Source: CAUZIZ01 sp965219855
GTDB lineage: Bacteria; Acidobacteriota; UBA6911; RPQK01; JAJDTT01
NCBI GenBank assembly: GCA_965219855.1
Contig: CBDCOR010000015.1
Location: 186,001-250,000 of the forward strand
DNA length: 64,000 nt
Reading direction: 5' to 3'
Position numbers and translations under genes: made by a program. Shown here piece after piece: positions 8,573-17,845 of this stretch; within the stretch, counting starts at the first letter, position 1, and every line of letters begins with the position of its first letter. Below the pieces are notes generated by a model. It saw only the letters and a program-made list of their open reading frames with translations, was not told the DNA's origin and searched no databases.

Positions 8573-11175
8573 TCAAGGCTCCAGGCCCATGCGGCGCAGC
8601 AGGGCCGTGAAGCGGGGGTCGGACCGCAAGCCGTCCCACACGGCCCACACTTTGACGACAGACAGCAATGCATCGTGCTCCTCATACGCTGTTTCCAGCC
8701 AGGCAAAAGCCTGCTCCTTCTCACCCAGGACCGCATAGAGGCGAGCTATCCGGCTCGGGGATACGTACCTTGCTCCCGAACGCTGGATCAATAGTTCCTC
8801 GATTAGGGCCCGTAACTCGGTTGGATCTCCCTGCATTGCGTGCACTTGTGCGATTCCCGCTTTTCCTTGTGGGGAGCCAAGCCTGCTCGCGCTTTGAAAT
8901 GCAGCAATGGCTTCCTGGTACATGCCCTTGTAGAAGTACGCCCACCCTAGATTCAGAGGTCCCTGGTTAAAGTTCGGAAACAGGTCGACTGTCTTGAGGC
9001 CCTGTTCGATCGCCCGATCGTAATGGCGAGCTGAGACGAAGGCTGATGCAAGATCAGCGCTTCGAAGGGGTGAAAGCGGATCAAGCCTCAGGGCAAGAGT
9101 CGTTTCAGCGATGCCCTCCTCTGATCGCCCCGTTAACAATAACAGCTCGCCATACACGGAGTGAGCTTCCGCAGAGCCGGGATTCAGCTCAAGGGCACGC
9201 TTGAGCTCTCTCTCGGCCGCCGACCAGTCCCATTCATCGATCAGCCGGAGCATTCCCATTGAGGTATGGGCTTCGGCGAGTGAATCGTCCAATTCGAGGG
9301 CCTTGGCCACCGCTGCTCTTGCGCTTGCACGAAGCTCCTTTTCGAAAGCGCTAAGGATGAGATAGGAGTCTGCCAAGCCGGCATAGGCCGGAGCGGAATC
9401 CGGATCCTTTTCAAGCGCCTGTTTGAAGTGCTCATTCGCTCTCCTGGTTGAGGCAATCGTGCGCTGATCCAAAAAGTAGCGCCCCTTGAGGTAGGACACG
9501 TAAGCCTCGTCCTTGATCAGGCCAGCGTTGACGAGACGTTTCTCCTCCTGCGGCGTCACCTCGATTTTGATCTCCTGGGCAATGGCCCGTGCGACTTCAC
9601 CTTGCAAGGACAAGACATCACTCAGATCCCGCTCGTAGCTTTCCGCCCACAGATGCCTATCCGTTGTGCCATGGATGAGCTGAGCCGTGATTCGCACCCG
9701 ATTCCCTGCACGGAGTACTGAACCCTCAATCATAGCGTCCACTCCGAGCTCGTCGGCAATCTCTGGGATCGACGGCTTCCTTTCTTTGTAGCGAATCACG
9801 GAGGTACGTGAGATGACCTTCAAAGCCCCGATCTTCGATAAATTCGTAATCAGGGCCTCGTGCATCCCCTCCACGAAATACTCCTGCTCCGAGTCACCCA
9901 TGAGATTATCAAGGGGCAACACCGCGATCGAAGTAATCTGCTCTGGTGCCACCACGGTTGTTTCTCCTCTAAACAACCACCAGCCAATGAACACCATGAC
10001 AAACACAACCAGCATTGCCACGGCACGCCAAAGCACTCTATCGCCTCGGCCCAGGCTGGGTTCACCCCTTTGACTCGGGGCTGTTTGGGATAGCACCTGC
10101 TCCAGGTTGGTCCGCACGTCGTGTATGAGCTGGTAGCGTCGATCTGCTTCCTTGGCCAACATCTTTTTGACCGTGTGCTGAAGCACCTCGGGGACGTTGT
10201 CCACGTAGCGGGTCAAGGGAGCGGGATCCTGGCTCAGGATGGCTTGAGCCGTCTCCACCGGGGAATCCTTCTGAAACGGATGAACGCCTGTGATCATTTC
10301 ATAGAGCAAAACTCCAAAGGAGAAGATGTCCGATCGGGTATCCACCTCCCCCCCACGCGACTGCTCCGGAGACATATAGGGCACAGTGCCAAGCGTGTCA
10401 CCCGTTTGGGTCAGGTTGGCGGTGAGGGTCGTTTCCTGACTGTCTCCTCCCTCGACTGGAGTCAGCTGTTTGGCCAACCCAAAATCCAGGACCTTGACGC
10501 GCCCGCCGGGGGTGATCATGATGTTCGACGGTTTTAGGTCCGATGGACGATGTTCTGCCTGTGAGCCGCTTCTAGTGCCTCAGCAATCTCCCTGGCCTTT
10601 TCGAGGGTATCCTTTAGAGGAAGCGGGCCTTTTTCTAGCTGGTCCTTGAGCGTCTCGCCTTGGACATATTCCATCGAGATGAAGGACTTGCCTTCCGCTT
10701 CCCCAACCTCATGGATGTGGCAAATAAAGGCGTGATCCAGCGCAGCCGCCGATTTGGCTTCCCTCAGGAAGCGTTTTAGGGCGGTTTCGTCTCGCTGCAT
10801 CTCCTCCGGCAGGAATTTCAGCGCGACTTTGCGATCCAGAGTCCTGTCCTCGGCCAGGTAGACCTCTCCCATCCCCCCGCTACCCAGCAGGGAGAGAATC
10901 TTGTAGCTGCCGATCTCCTTCCCCCACATCGAGTGAACTTGAGACTCGCCATAGGCCTGGGCGGCTACCTCCAGGGCCGGTGCTTCCAGAAAGTCCTCGG
11001 CTTCCGTCTCCTGCTCGAGTAGGAACTCCACCTCTCGGCGCAAAGACTCATCCCCCCCACAGGCTTCTTCCAGAAACGCCGCTCGCTGGTTTCCGTCCCG
11101 CTCCAGCGCCGCCTCATCTCCTTGCTGCCAGGCCAACAGCAGCTGGGTGACCTCGTGAGTCGCAGCGGTCCTCAT
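8573..11175 (-). pseudogene. Ser/Thr protein kinase with TolB-like and TPR domains, frameshifted in the HRD loop
   Basis: Two frames make one protein of about 860 residues. The first piece (10534-11175) holds the glycine loop GSGGMGEVYLAED and the ATP lysine VALKF, then reads NIVHRT and stops. One missing G near 10540 (CGGACC for CGGGACC) destroys the HRDLKPSN catalytic loop. The second piece (8573 to about 10537) restores NIMITPGG, the DFG motif VKVLDFGLAKQL and MSPEQ. A membrane helix (VAMLVVFVMVFIGWWLF), a TolB-like domain (SIAVLPLDNLMGD...YFVEGM) and about eight TPR units follow. Residues 1-25 (EVTQLLLAWQQGDEAAL) resemble the start of an ECF sigma factor of the type usually encoded next to such kinases, so the N-terminus looks like a deletion fusion. 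In-frame it would be a membrane signalling kinase. Confidence 0.8.
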
Positions 11176-11204
11176 GGGAAGCCCTCCCTAAAAGTGGCGT
11201 GATT

Positions 11205-11343
11205 TACCTGTCTGATCGCGATTATAGCACCTCCATCCCGCCCGCTCTCTCCTCCCCCCGACCAGAAATTTCTCCGGTGTTTGTAGTTCCTGGACTCCCT
11301 TTCCGTTTTTCCACCCAAAACCAGGAGGTCAAACGCCATGAGA
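11205..11343. repeat. duplicated divergent promoter region, copy 1
   Basis: About 140 bases between the kinase and the protease are repeated at 15470-15616 with roughly 85-90% identity by eye. The shared part runs from TCTGATCGCGATTATA through the AGGAGGTCAAACGCCATGA ribosome-binding site and start. It must contain promoters for both divergent genes, but I cannot place -35/-10 boxes with confidence. Confidence 0.7.
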
Positions 11344-12180
11344 AGCTTTTCCCAATCCTTACGGGTCGCAACTTTCACTCCTTTTCTTTTCAGCGCACCC
11401 CTAGCCGCAGATCCTTCCAACCAAACCATCCCTTTCAAGCTGCAAGAAACGCACTTGATTGTGGTGGAAGGCTCGATCGGAGCATTGAACCCGCTCAAGT
11501 TCCTGATCGATACCGGCGCCAACTACAGTGTGGTGGCTGAGCGCGTGGTCCAGAGACTGCGCTTAAGGCGCCTTGCCCAGAACCAGAAACTCGCTGCCTT
11601 TGGGCAGACCCGCCCGATGGAACGGGTGGTGCTGTCCGGTTTGCGCCTGGGGCCCATCCTGACGAGCCTTCCCTGCATCGTGGCCGATCTCTCCGACTGG
11701 AACGTGGACGTCATCATCGGCATGGATCTGCTGCGGCGGAACAACTTCACGATTGACTACCGATCCCAGACCCTCCGGTTCGGAGCCCGGGATCACCTGG
11801 AATCTGCGACGAGCTTTGAGATCGACCGCTCGCGCCTCGTGGTCTCGGTACAACTGGCCGGCCAGCCGCTGCGTTTGTGTGTGGATACGGGAGCCCGCAC
11901 CTTGACCCTTCACCGGTCCCGGGTCAAGAGCTGGAAGAGGAAAATGCCAGACGGACGACGGATCCGGTTTGACCATGTGGCGGGCACCTCCCACGGGACG
12001 AAGGTGCGGCTCGAGAAAGTTCAAATCGGTCCCTCCACCTGGGGGGGAGTGAATGTCTTCGTGTTGGACACTCCCCAGGGCCCCGATTCCAAGGCGGACG
12101 GAGTCCTAGGCCCCGTCGCGCTTGGGCTCGAGCGGATCTACTTCGATTTCGAGGCCAATACCCTGAGTTGGGAGAAGTGA
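11338..12180 (+). CDS. secreted retropepsin-like aspartyl protease with two DTGA sites
   Basis: 280 residues with a strong AGGAGG ribosome-binding site. Residues 1-27 look like a signal peptide (ATFTPFLFSAPLAA). Two aspartyl protease half-domains are visible: FLIDTGANYSVVAERV near residue 60, followed by VIIGMDLLRRNNFTIDY, and LCVDTGARTLTLHRSRV near residue 180, followed by ADGVLGPVALGLERIYFDFE. A single chain with two D-T-G-A loops could form an intramolecular dimer, unlike single-site retropepsins that dimerise. Proteolysis in the periplasm or outside is likely; the target is unknown. It is divergent from the kinase and shares its promoter block. Remains of a paralogue lie at 15.6 and 17.5 kb. 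Confidence 0.85.
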   Translation: MRSFSQSLRVATFTPFLFSAPLAADPSNQTIPFKLQETHLIVVEGSIGALNPLKFLIDTGANYSVVAERVVQRLRLRRLAQNQKLAAFGQTRPMERVVLSGLRLGPILTSLPCIVADLSDWNVDVIIGMDLLRRNNFTIDYRSQTLRFGARDHLESATSFEIDRSRLVVSVQLAGQPLRLCVDTGARTLTLHRSRVKSWKRKMPDGRRIRFDHVAGTSHGTKVRLEKVQIGPSTWGGVNVFVLDTPQGPDSKADGVLGPVALGLERIYFDFEANTLSWEK

Positions 12181-12196
12181 GAAGGGCCCTTCGGAC

Positions 12197-15100
12197 TTAG
12201 AAGTGGAACCTCAAACCAAACTGGATGACTCGTCCAGGAAGGGCGCTGGCAATGACCCCGAAACTGGGGAGCTCCAAAGCTCTGCTGGGTTTGTTGAAGT
12301 TCACATTATTGAAAAAATTGAAAGAGTCAAACCGAAATTGGATTTTGGCATCCTCGCTTATCCGGGGAAGGTAGAAGTTCTTGGCCAGCGAGAAATCAAA
12401 ATTCACATAGCCATCGGTATCCAGGAAGTGGACGCCTGAGTCTCCGAAGGTCCCAAAAGCCTGATGCTCGAAGCAGCCCGTGTCAAACCACCGATCGGTC
12501 GTCTGAGAAGACTGATTCCCGTCGCACATTCGGTTGGGTCGTCCTCGAAAAAACACTTCAGTATTTGAGGGATCGAAAATGGTAACGGGATGAAAGCCAA
12601 ACCCGGTTTGAAAGCTGACAATCCCCGAGATCTGCCATCCCCCGGCCAAGTGACGAACGGCAGGGTTCCGGCCTTGTAAACTGGGCGTCTCATGAATGAA
12701 GCTGGTGACGAAACGCTGTCGCACGTCAAACGTGCTGCGACCCTTATCTGGGTTACCGGGAATGTAGGCACGCGCGCCCTTGTTGTCAAAAGAATCCCAG
12801 TCGAGGGACTTCGAATAGGTGTAAGCGCTCACGAAGCTCACTCCTTGACTCAACCGCTTGCGTAGCGTCAGCTCCAGGCCTTGATAATACGATTGGCCTT
12901 CGGCCTGATCGGCCAGAATCAAGCCAAATTCCGGAAAGGGTCTCTGGGCAATTCGACAAGCACTATCGCATTGGGGCGGCTGAGGAGTGCGCAGTTGGTT
13001 GATGTGTCGACGCTTGGACATGTGAATGCCATGAGAACCGATGTAGGCGGCCTCCGTGAAGAGGTCATTCCCCCAGGTCTTTTGAATACTCAACGTCCAT
13101 ACCTGCTGATAGGGATCGCGGCGGTGTATCTCCGTGTTCATGATAAGGACCACGTTGGGACCCCGAACTGAAGTGGGGTCGATCTGCGGAGGATCGGGAA
13201 ACTGTCCCGACGTGCTCAGCGTGGGCGTCAGCAGATCGCTGAAAAAACCCTGAGCCAAACCGATGCTGGGGCCAACGGAATCCCAGGCTCGATCGTTGCC
13301 GGGCACTTCATCGTAGAAGATACCGAAGCTGCTGCGAATGGCGAAATCGTCTCGGCCACCCGGAGTCCAGGCGAAGCCGACCCGGGGCGCCCAGTCGTTC
13401 CAGTCGATGTCAACCAACCGGGGTTTTTCCGGTGTTGCTTGAATAAGCCGCCCCGCACCCTCCGGGACAAACAGCATGATCAGATGGTCTTCATCGGTCT
13501 CCCAGGGATACACCTGATAACGCAAGCCCAGAGACAAACTGAAATCCCTGCTGAGCTTGATGTCATCTTGAATAAAGAAGTTGTACCAGAAGGCTTTCTT
13601 CTTGACCGGGCGCTTGGTGTTCGCTCCGGAAATCCTAGAAGGGTGACCCAAGAGGAAGTCGGTGAAGTTGTTTCCGCTAAAGACGTTGTTATAGGCGAAA
13701 GATGGGGAACCCAACGCGATAGCCAAGTCCTGGCGTTTCCTTCGGACCTCTCCACCCAACAGGATGGCGTGTTTTCCCTTTGATCCAGTTCACATTGCCG
13801 ATGTAGTGCTGGTCTTTTTGAATGGGGTCCTCACAGCCGGGATTCCAGGTACCAAAACCAGGAAATCCACCTCCACTCAATCCACCCATTCTCAACGACG
13901 GAACCCTGTTGCAGATAGGAACTTCAGTTATATTCTTCACTCCAAACACCTGGCCCCAATTGGTTTCGAGGTCCTGAGATCTGCCCGCAGCCGAGAAATC
14001 CACGCGGTTAAGCCCCCCTTTGACGTTGAGGGCGAGAGCGGCACTGAAGACGTGCGTCCAGTCGACAACCAGGTTGTCCGCGTTCAGCGGCCGAGTCGAA
14101 TCCTCCTGGATGATTCTGTCTTCCTGCAAATCCGATCGACTGTAGGAATAGCGGCCAAAAAACTTGTCACGCTCAGACGGAGCGTAGTCGAACCGTACTA
14201 AAACCCTATTGTCGTCCAGTATCCTCCGCTCTTCCCCGATGAAATTGAAGATTTCGCCGGGATGGGTCGGCCCCGGAATAAATCCCTGCTGAAGCCACAC
14301 TTGGGAAAAGGGATCCATTCGGGAGGAGGGAATCTGGTTGTTGGGAAAGGCCTTTCCGGATAACGGATCGACCAGCTGGGTGGCGGGGAGAAGGTCGGAA
14401 AAATCTCCGTTCAACCACCCGGCCTCGGGGACCACGGCACGCCCGGTACTGGAGATGCGTTGGCGGATCCCTTCGTAGCTTCCATACCAGAAAAGCTTGT
14501 CGCCTATGATTGGGCCACCCGCCTCAAAGCCAAACTGGTTGCGTAGACTTTCAAGCTTCCCTACATCAAAGAAACTGCGCGCGTTCAAGTTGTCGTTTTG
14601 ATGAAATGCCCACACCGTCCCATGGACTTTGTTGGTGCCGGATTTAGTCACCACGTTGATCACAGCGGCATTGTCATAGTTGCCGGCATAGTAGCCTTTC
14701 TGTACCTTGAACTCCCGTAGAGTTTCCACAGCCGGAACCGTAGCCACCAAACCAATATAGAATTCCTTGCTGGGGATTCCGTCAAACAGAACATTGGTCG
14801 ATAAATGCCTTTGTCCCGAAATGGTCACTTGTAGATTCTTCCGTCCCGAGAAACCGGAACCGAATTCCCCAGTCGGCAATTCGGGCGTCACCCCCGCCGC
14901 GGTACTGGCCAGGGTCATGAAATTCCTCTCGCCTGTGGGAAGCTCCAGGATCTCTCTTTCCTCAATCACCTCTCCCAGAGAGGGCTCTTCTGACTCCACA
15001 ATATTCCTGCTGGCTCGCACCGTCACCTGCTCTGCAATCCCACCCACCTCCAGGACGACGTCTCGCCTGACGACGGCATCCACTCGAACTTCAATCCCAT

Positions 15101-15380
15101 TGATCAAGCCGGTCTTGAAGCCCGGCAGCGATACTTGCAAATTGTAGGTTCCGGGAGGCAGGTTGGGGATTCGATAGAGTCCTTCGTCGTTCACGACGGT
15201 AATGGAGTTCACTCCAGTCGCCGTATTTCTGGCGGTCACGTCAGCTCCTGGAACGACGGCTCCGGAGGAATCCTGGACGCTCCCGGTGATAGTGCCTGAG
15301 ATCTGCTGGGCCCTGAGAACGGGTGAAGCCGCCAGCAGGATGATCAGGGTAGTGAACCTGACGTGAAAACTTCCCGTCAT
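12197..15380 (-). pseudogene. TonB-dependent receptor-like (Oar-type) outer-membrane protein, frameshifted
   Basis: A protein of about 1060 residues in two frames. It starts at the ATG at 15378-15380 with a signal peptide (TLIILLAASPVLRAQ), then a carboxypeptidase-regulatory-like domain (GSVQDSSGAVVPGADVTARN, GLYRIPNLPPGTYNLQVS) and a plug-like region (LPTGERNFMTLASTAAGVTP, VVTKSGTNKVHGTVWAFHQN). The barrel follows. Near 13772-13775 an extra A (AAAA for AAA on the coding strand) turns GKHAILLGGEVRRKRQ into GKTRHPVGW and leads to a stop. The second frame continues to the C-terminus with the terminal aromatic barrel strand (GRVIQFGLRFHF). This family is greatly expanded in Acidobacteriota and is thought to take up large substrates. 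Only 15 bases separate its end from the convergent protease gene. Confidence 0.88.
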
Positions 15381-15390
15381 AATGATCCCC

Positions 15391-15462
15391 TACGGTTCCA
15401 CCCCCACACGGCGGACCAAGTCGAGAAGGCGGGGGTCGGAGCGCAAGCCATCCCACGATTCG
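15391..15462 (-). pseudogene. C-terminal remnant of a second TPR kinase
   Basis: On the minus strand the frame reads WDGLRSDPRLLDLVRRVGVE-P-stop, ending 11 bases before the TonB-receptor ATG. It matches the extreme C-terminus of the kinase ending at 8573 (WDGLRSDPRFTALLRRMGLE-P). Only this tail is left; the sequence beyond it joins straight to the duplicated promoter block, so almost the whole gene was deleted. Confidence 0.7.
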
Positions 15463-15469
15463 TGTAGCC

Positions 15470-15616
15470 CTACGGGTCTGATCGCGATTATATCACCGCC
15501 ATCCCGCCCGCTCTACTCGTCCCCCAGACCAGAAATTGCTCCGGCGTTTGTAGTTCCTGGACCCCCTTTCCGTTTTCCCACCCAAAACCGATTCCAGGAG
15601 GTCAAACGCCATGAAA
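15470..15616. repeat. duplicated divergent promoter region, copy 2
   Basis: Second copy of the 11205-11343 block, including TTTGTAGTTCCTGGAC and AGGAGGTCAAACGCCATGA. On its left is the kinase tail and on its right the stub of a protease start, the same order as copy 1. A whole kinase/promoter/protease segment was therefore duplicated. Confidence 0.7.
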
Positions 15617-15643
15617 AAACTGATTTCACTTTCGGGTGCGTGA
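15611..15643 (+). pseudogene. N-terminal stub of a second aspartyl protease gene
   Basis: The duplicated ribosome-binding site leads to ATG at 15611, and the frame reads MKKLISLSGA then TGA. Position and upstream sequence are those of the protease start at 11338. The rest of the gene is gone or displaced; its C-terminal end appears at 17455-17568 beyond the MITE and the IS110-type element. Confidence 0.55.
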
Positions 15644-15664
15644 GATGACCCTGCGTGACGCTAG

Positions 15665-15837
15665 CCCGCATTTCTCATCGCTAGTCTACTGCGTCGCCGC
15701 AATCATCCGCCCTGGCTGCGTTACGCTCGGTCGGCCTCCTCGACGTACTGCACGAGTACGACTGCGGAGGCCTCGGTCGCAAGCCTTGCCAGGACGGCGC
15801 TTGCGACGCCTCGCTACGACAGTCGATGAGAAATGCG
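15665..15837 (-). mobile_element. MITE-like element with IS1380-type ends (degenerate copy)
   Basis: About 173 bases with terminal inverted sequences CCCGCATTTCTCATCG and CGATGAGAAATGCG, preceded by CTAG. The body is the reverse complement of the better-preserved copy at 33630-33804. The ends match the 13-bp ends of the IS1380-type element at 39579-41268 apart from one change (CCCGC for CCCGG) and a damaged right end. No coding capacity. Confidence 0.7.
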
Positions 15838-15980
15838 TCTATAAGAACATGGCCGTTGTCAAGGGCGCACTTCACCTAGATCGGCTCGGAGAGCCGATTA
15901 AGCAGCTGGCCGCGTAGCCGGCCAGGCGCGATAAGAAGTTGTTCGTAGGCCATTGGATTCGTCGAGTCTGGGGACTCTAG

Positions 15981-16262
15981 TTTTTAGTTATGACCAGCGG
16001 GTTGACGTCGGTGACGTCGGTCTCCCCCATCCATCTATACGCGCATCAGCGGGCGAAGGTGGTGTCCTCGGCAAGGCCCAGCGCCGCCTGGGAAAAGGTC
16101 GAGGAGCCCATTGCCTTTATGAGAGCCTCTGCGGCACTCCTGTGTGCCCCAGGCAATGGGCGGTTGATGTTTTCTGCACCACGTTCGTCCAACGCATCAT
16201 CTACAGTCCGGACTCCTTCCTTTGAAGGAGGCGAGGCTGCCTAATCAGGCTGTCGACTCGGA
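15981..16262 (-). ncRNA. candidate bridge/seek RNA region of the IS110/IS1111-type element
   Basis: About 280 bases with no credible gene lie downstream of the transposase on its own strand, where IS1111-group elements encode their guide RNA. Seen in the sequence: a 10-bp perfect stem CCCATTGCCT (16107-16116) / AGGCAATGGG (16151-16160) that encloses a second stem GGCAC/GTGCC (16133-16137/16144-16148), leaving a 16-base one-sided internal loop; and a perfect hairpin CTCCTTC-CTTT-GAAGGAG at 16213-16230. Nested stems with a large internal loop are the expected shape. The RNA itself and its guide bases are inferred. Confidence 0.4.
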
Positions 16263-16267
16263 ACGAG

Positions 16268-17305
16268 TCAGCATTTCTCACAGGCACGCCTCGCGAGAAG
16301 ACCGCGGCGAGAAAACTCCGCATAGTCGATTTCATCTCGCTGCATCAGGTACAGATGCTCACACAACTTTCGGGCCACGGCGGTCCGGGCCACCTGTCGG
16401 CCTCGCCGAGAGACCAAACGGCGGTAGAAGCGCCTCAAGTTGGCTTCGTGGCGGGCGGCGGAGACGCCCGCCTCCACCATCTGGTAGCGCAGAAAGGTCG
16501 ATCCCTGTTTGCTGATGTGACCCAGCCGCCGCCGTCCGCCACTGGAGCGTTCGCTCGGCGTCAAGCCCACATAGCTGCACAACTGGCCGCCACTGGCAAA
16601 GCGTTGGACCGGTCCCACAATCAGCACCCAGGACAGGGCCGTCACCGGCCCCACTCCGGGATACGTCATCAAGCGCTCCGCCTCCGGGCGCTGGGCCGCC
16701 GCCTCTCGGATCTGTTTGTCCAGTACGGCGAGGCGAGGTCCAAGCCACTCCAGACCCTGCCACAACTGCTCGGCCGACTGCTGGGCGTAGGGGCGCAGCT
16801 TTAACTGCGCAAACGCTCGTTGGCCTTCCCCAGTGAACAACCCAGCCCCCAAGGTTAGTCGATGATTGATCGCCAACGACTGGAGCCCGTTCTTGATCCG
16901 CGTCCGGGTCCGAACCCAACGTCGGCGTTGGCTCAGCACCTGCCGCAGATCCCGTCCCTCCGGGTCGATCACCCAGATCTGGGGAAAGCGGTCCTCGATC
17001 AATAACTGCCGAATCAAGCGCGCATCCTCGCGGTCATTCTTCTTCTTGCGGACCTGCTGCGCTCGGATCTTCGCCGCATCTCCCACTTGCAGTTGTACCC
17101 CCAGTTTGTCCATCACCTCGTGAAACCAGATCGAATACCCGGTGCTCTCGATCCCCACCACGGTCGGACCCGCCAGACCCCCGTAAAATCTCTCGACCTC
17201 CTTTCCTTCGTGATTCAAGCGTCGCTCCTCCAGCTCTCCGCTCTCCGTATCCACCATTGCAATCGCCTGGAATCTTGTGTGAAAATCAGATCCAATTAGT
17301 TTCAT
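16268..17305 (-). CDS. IS110-family DEDD transposase
   Basis: 345 residues from the ATG at 17303-17305, chosen because GAGGAGG lies just upstream and the protein then begins MKLIGSDFHTRFQA as in relatives. The DEDD RuvC-like domain shows D in IGSDFH, E in VVGIESTG and the KKNDREDARLI motif. The C-terminal transposase-20 domain shows PGVGPVTALSWVL, SYVGLTPSERSSGG and the following Gly-rich serine region. Such enzymes use an element-encoded RNA to choose donor and target. The frame is intact. Its ribosome-binding site is part of a 13-bp inverted repeat (see next entry). Confidence 0.92.
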   Translation of the reverse strand: MKLIGSDFHTRFQAIAMVDTESGELEERRLNHEGKEVERFYGGLAGPTVVGIESTGYSIWFHEVMDKLGVQLQVGDAAKIRAQQVRKKKNDREDARLIRQLLIEDRFPQIWVIDPEGRDLRQVLSQRRRWVRTRTRIKNGLQSLAINHRLTLGAGLFTGEGQRAFAQLKLRPYAQQSAEQLWQGLEWLGPRLAVLDKQIREAAAQRPEAERLMTYPGVGPVTALSWVLIVGPVQRFASGGQLCSYVGLTPSERSSGGRRRLGHISKQGSTFLRYQMVEAGVSAARHEANLRRFYRRLVSRRGRQVARTAVARKLCEHLYLMQRDEIDYAEFSRRGLLARRACEKC

Positions 17306-17307
17306 TT

Positions 17308-17394
17308 CGGCCTCCTCTTCGATGAGTCCCCAGACTCTTTCGAACTTAGGGCCTACGCGACTCATTGTAGAGTCAGCCCCTGAAGAGGAGGCCG
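17308..17394 (-). promoter_or_regulatory. inverted repeat that can hide the transposase ribosome-binding site
   Basis: CGGCCTCCTCTTC at 17308-17320 and GAAGAGGAGGCCG at 17382-17394 are perfect 13-bp inverted repeats. The copy nearest the transposase ATG holds its GAGGAGG ribosome-binding site. A transcript entering from outside would fold and hide this site, while one starting between the arms would not. The pairing is seen; the control role is inferred from similar devices in other insertion sequences. Confidence 0.55.
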
Positions 17395-17454
17395 TGTTCT
17401 TATGAGATCAGGCTAGGCTGGGGCACGACCCAATGGGAGGAACTTAGGGCCTAC

Positions 17455-17568
17455 CTCCCACTCCGGTCGAGCACCGCATATTTGGATGGCGTTCTGGGAT
17501 TGGCACCGTTGAAACTAAAGCGACTCAATCTGGATTTTCAGCGCAATATCTTGGGCTGGCAGCGCTAG
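17455..17568 (+). pseudogene. C-terminal remnant of the second aspartyl protease
   Basis: The plus frame reads TAYLDGVLGLAPLKLKRLNL then DFQRNILGWQR and TAG at 17566-17568. It aligns with the C-terminus of the protease at 11338-12180 (KADGVLGPVALGLERIYFDF ... LSWEK). With the N-terminal stub at 15611 this marks a protease gene destroyed by deletion plus insertion of a MITE and an IS110-type element. The stop overlaps the stop of the convergent small gene. Confidence 0.6.
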
Positions 17569-17825
17569 TCAGTCTTCAGTTGGCTCAAGACGAACACCGC
17601 CGCCGACGTGGCCCAGCTATCACCAGACGGCGCCGCTGCCAGCCATTCTGATAGTTGGGTTGGCGAAGTGAAATCACCCAGTCGCCCGAGCGCGTAGGCG
17701 GCGTACCAGCCTGGCCAATGCTCATCCCGCACGCCCGCCAGGATGTTGGTCTCGTAGTCGTGATGGGCCTTGCCTGCGGCAGCCAACGCCTGTTCCAGCA
17801 TTTCTCTTGTGGGCTTAGTGGACAT
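17565..17825 (-). CDS. small conserved soluble protein, last gene of the IlvB/ALDH operon
   Basis: 86 residues from the ATG at 17823-17825, with GAAAGGAAC upstream. It begins MSTKPTREMLEQALAAAGKA and is mostly helical, with HHDYE, HWPGWYAAYALGRLGDF and a C-terminal AAVFVLSQLKTD helix. No signal peptide, Cys or known catalytic motif. It starts 20 bases after the aldehyde dehydrogenase stop, so it is in the same transcript. Function unknown; a subunit or stability partner of the neighbouring enzymes is possible. Its 3' end overlaps the protease remnant's stop by two or three bases, suggesting the insertion-and-deletion event ended right at this gene. Confidence 0.65.
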   Translation of the reverse strand: MSTKPTREMLEQALAAAGKAHHDYETNILAGVRDEHWPGWYAAYALGRLGDFTSPTQLSEWLAAAPSGDSWATSAAVFVLSQLKTD

Positions 17826-17845
17826 CGTAGTTCCTTTCTCGCTAA

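Larger units (their letters stand above)
15946..17356 (-). mobile_element. IS110/IS1111-type insertion sequence (ends approximate)
   Basis: The transposase is flanked by a 14-base motif GAGTCTGGGGACTC present once on each side in inverted orientation (about 15965-15978 and 17326-17339). The surrounding ~35 bases also match in inverted orientation (CGTAGGCC... on both). Subterminal inverted repeats are a trait of the IS1111 group. A GAACTTAGGGCCTAC direct repeat lies at 17342-17356 and again at 17441-17455, so the exact right end is uncertain. The element sits inside the remains of an aspartyl protease gene. Confidence 0.6.
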
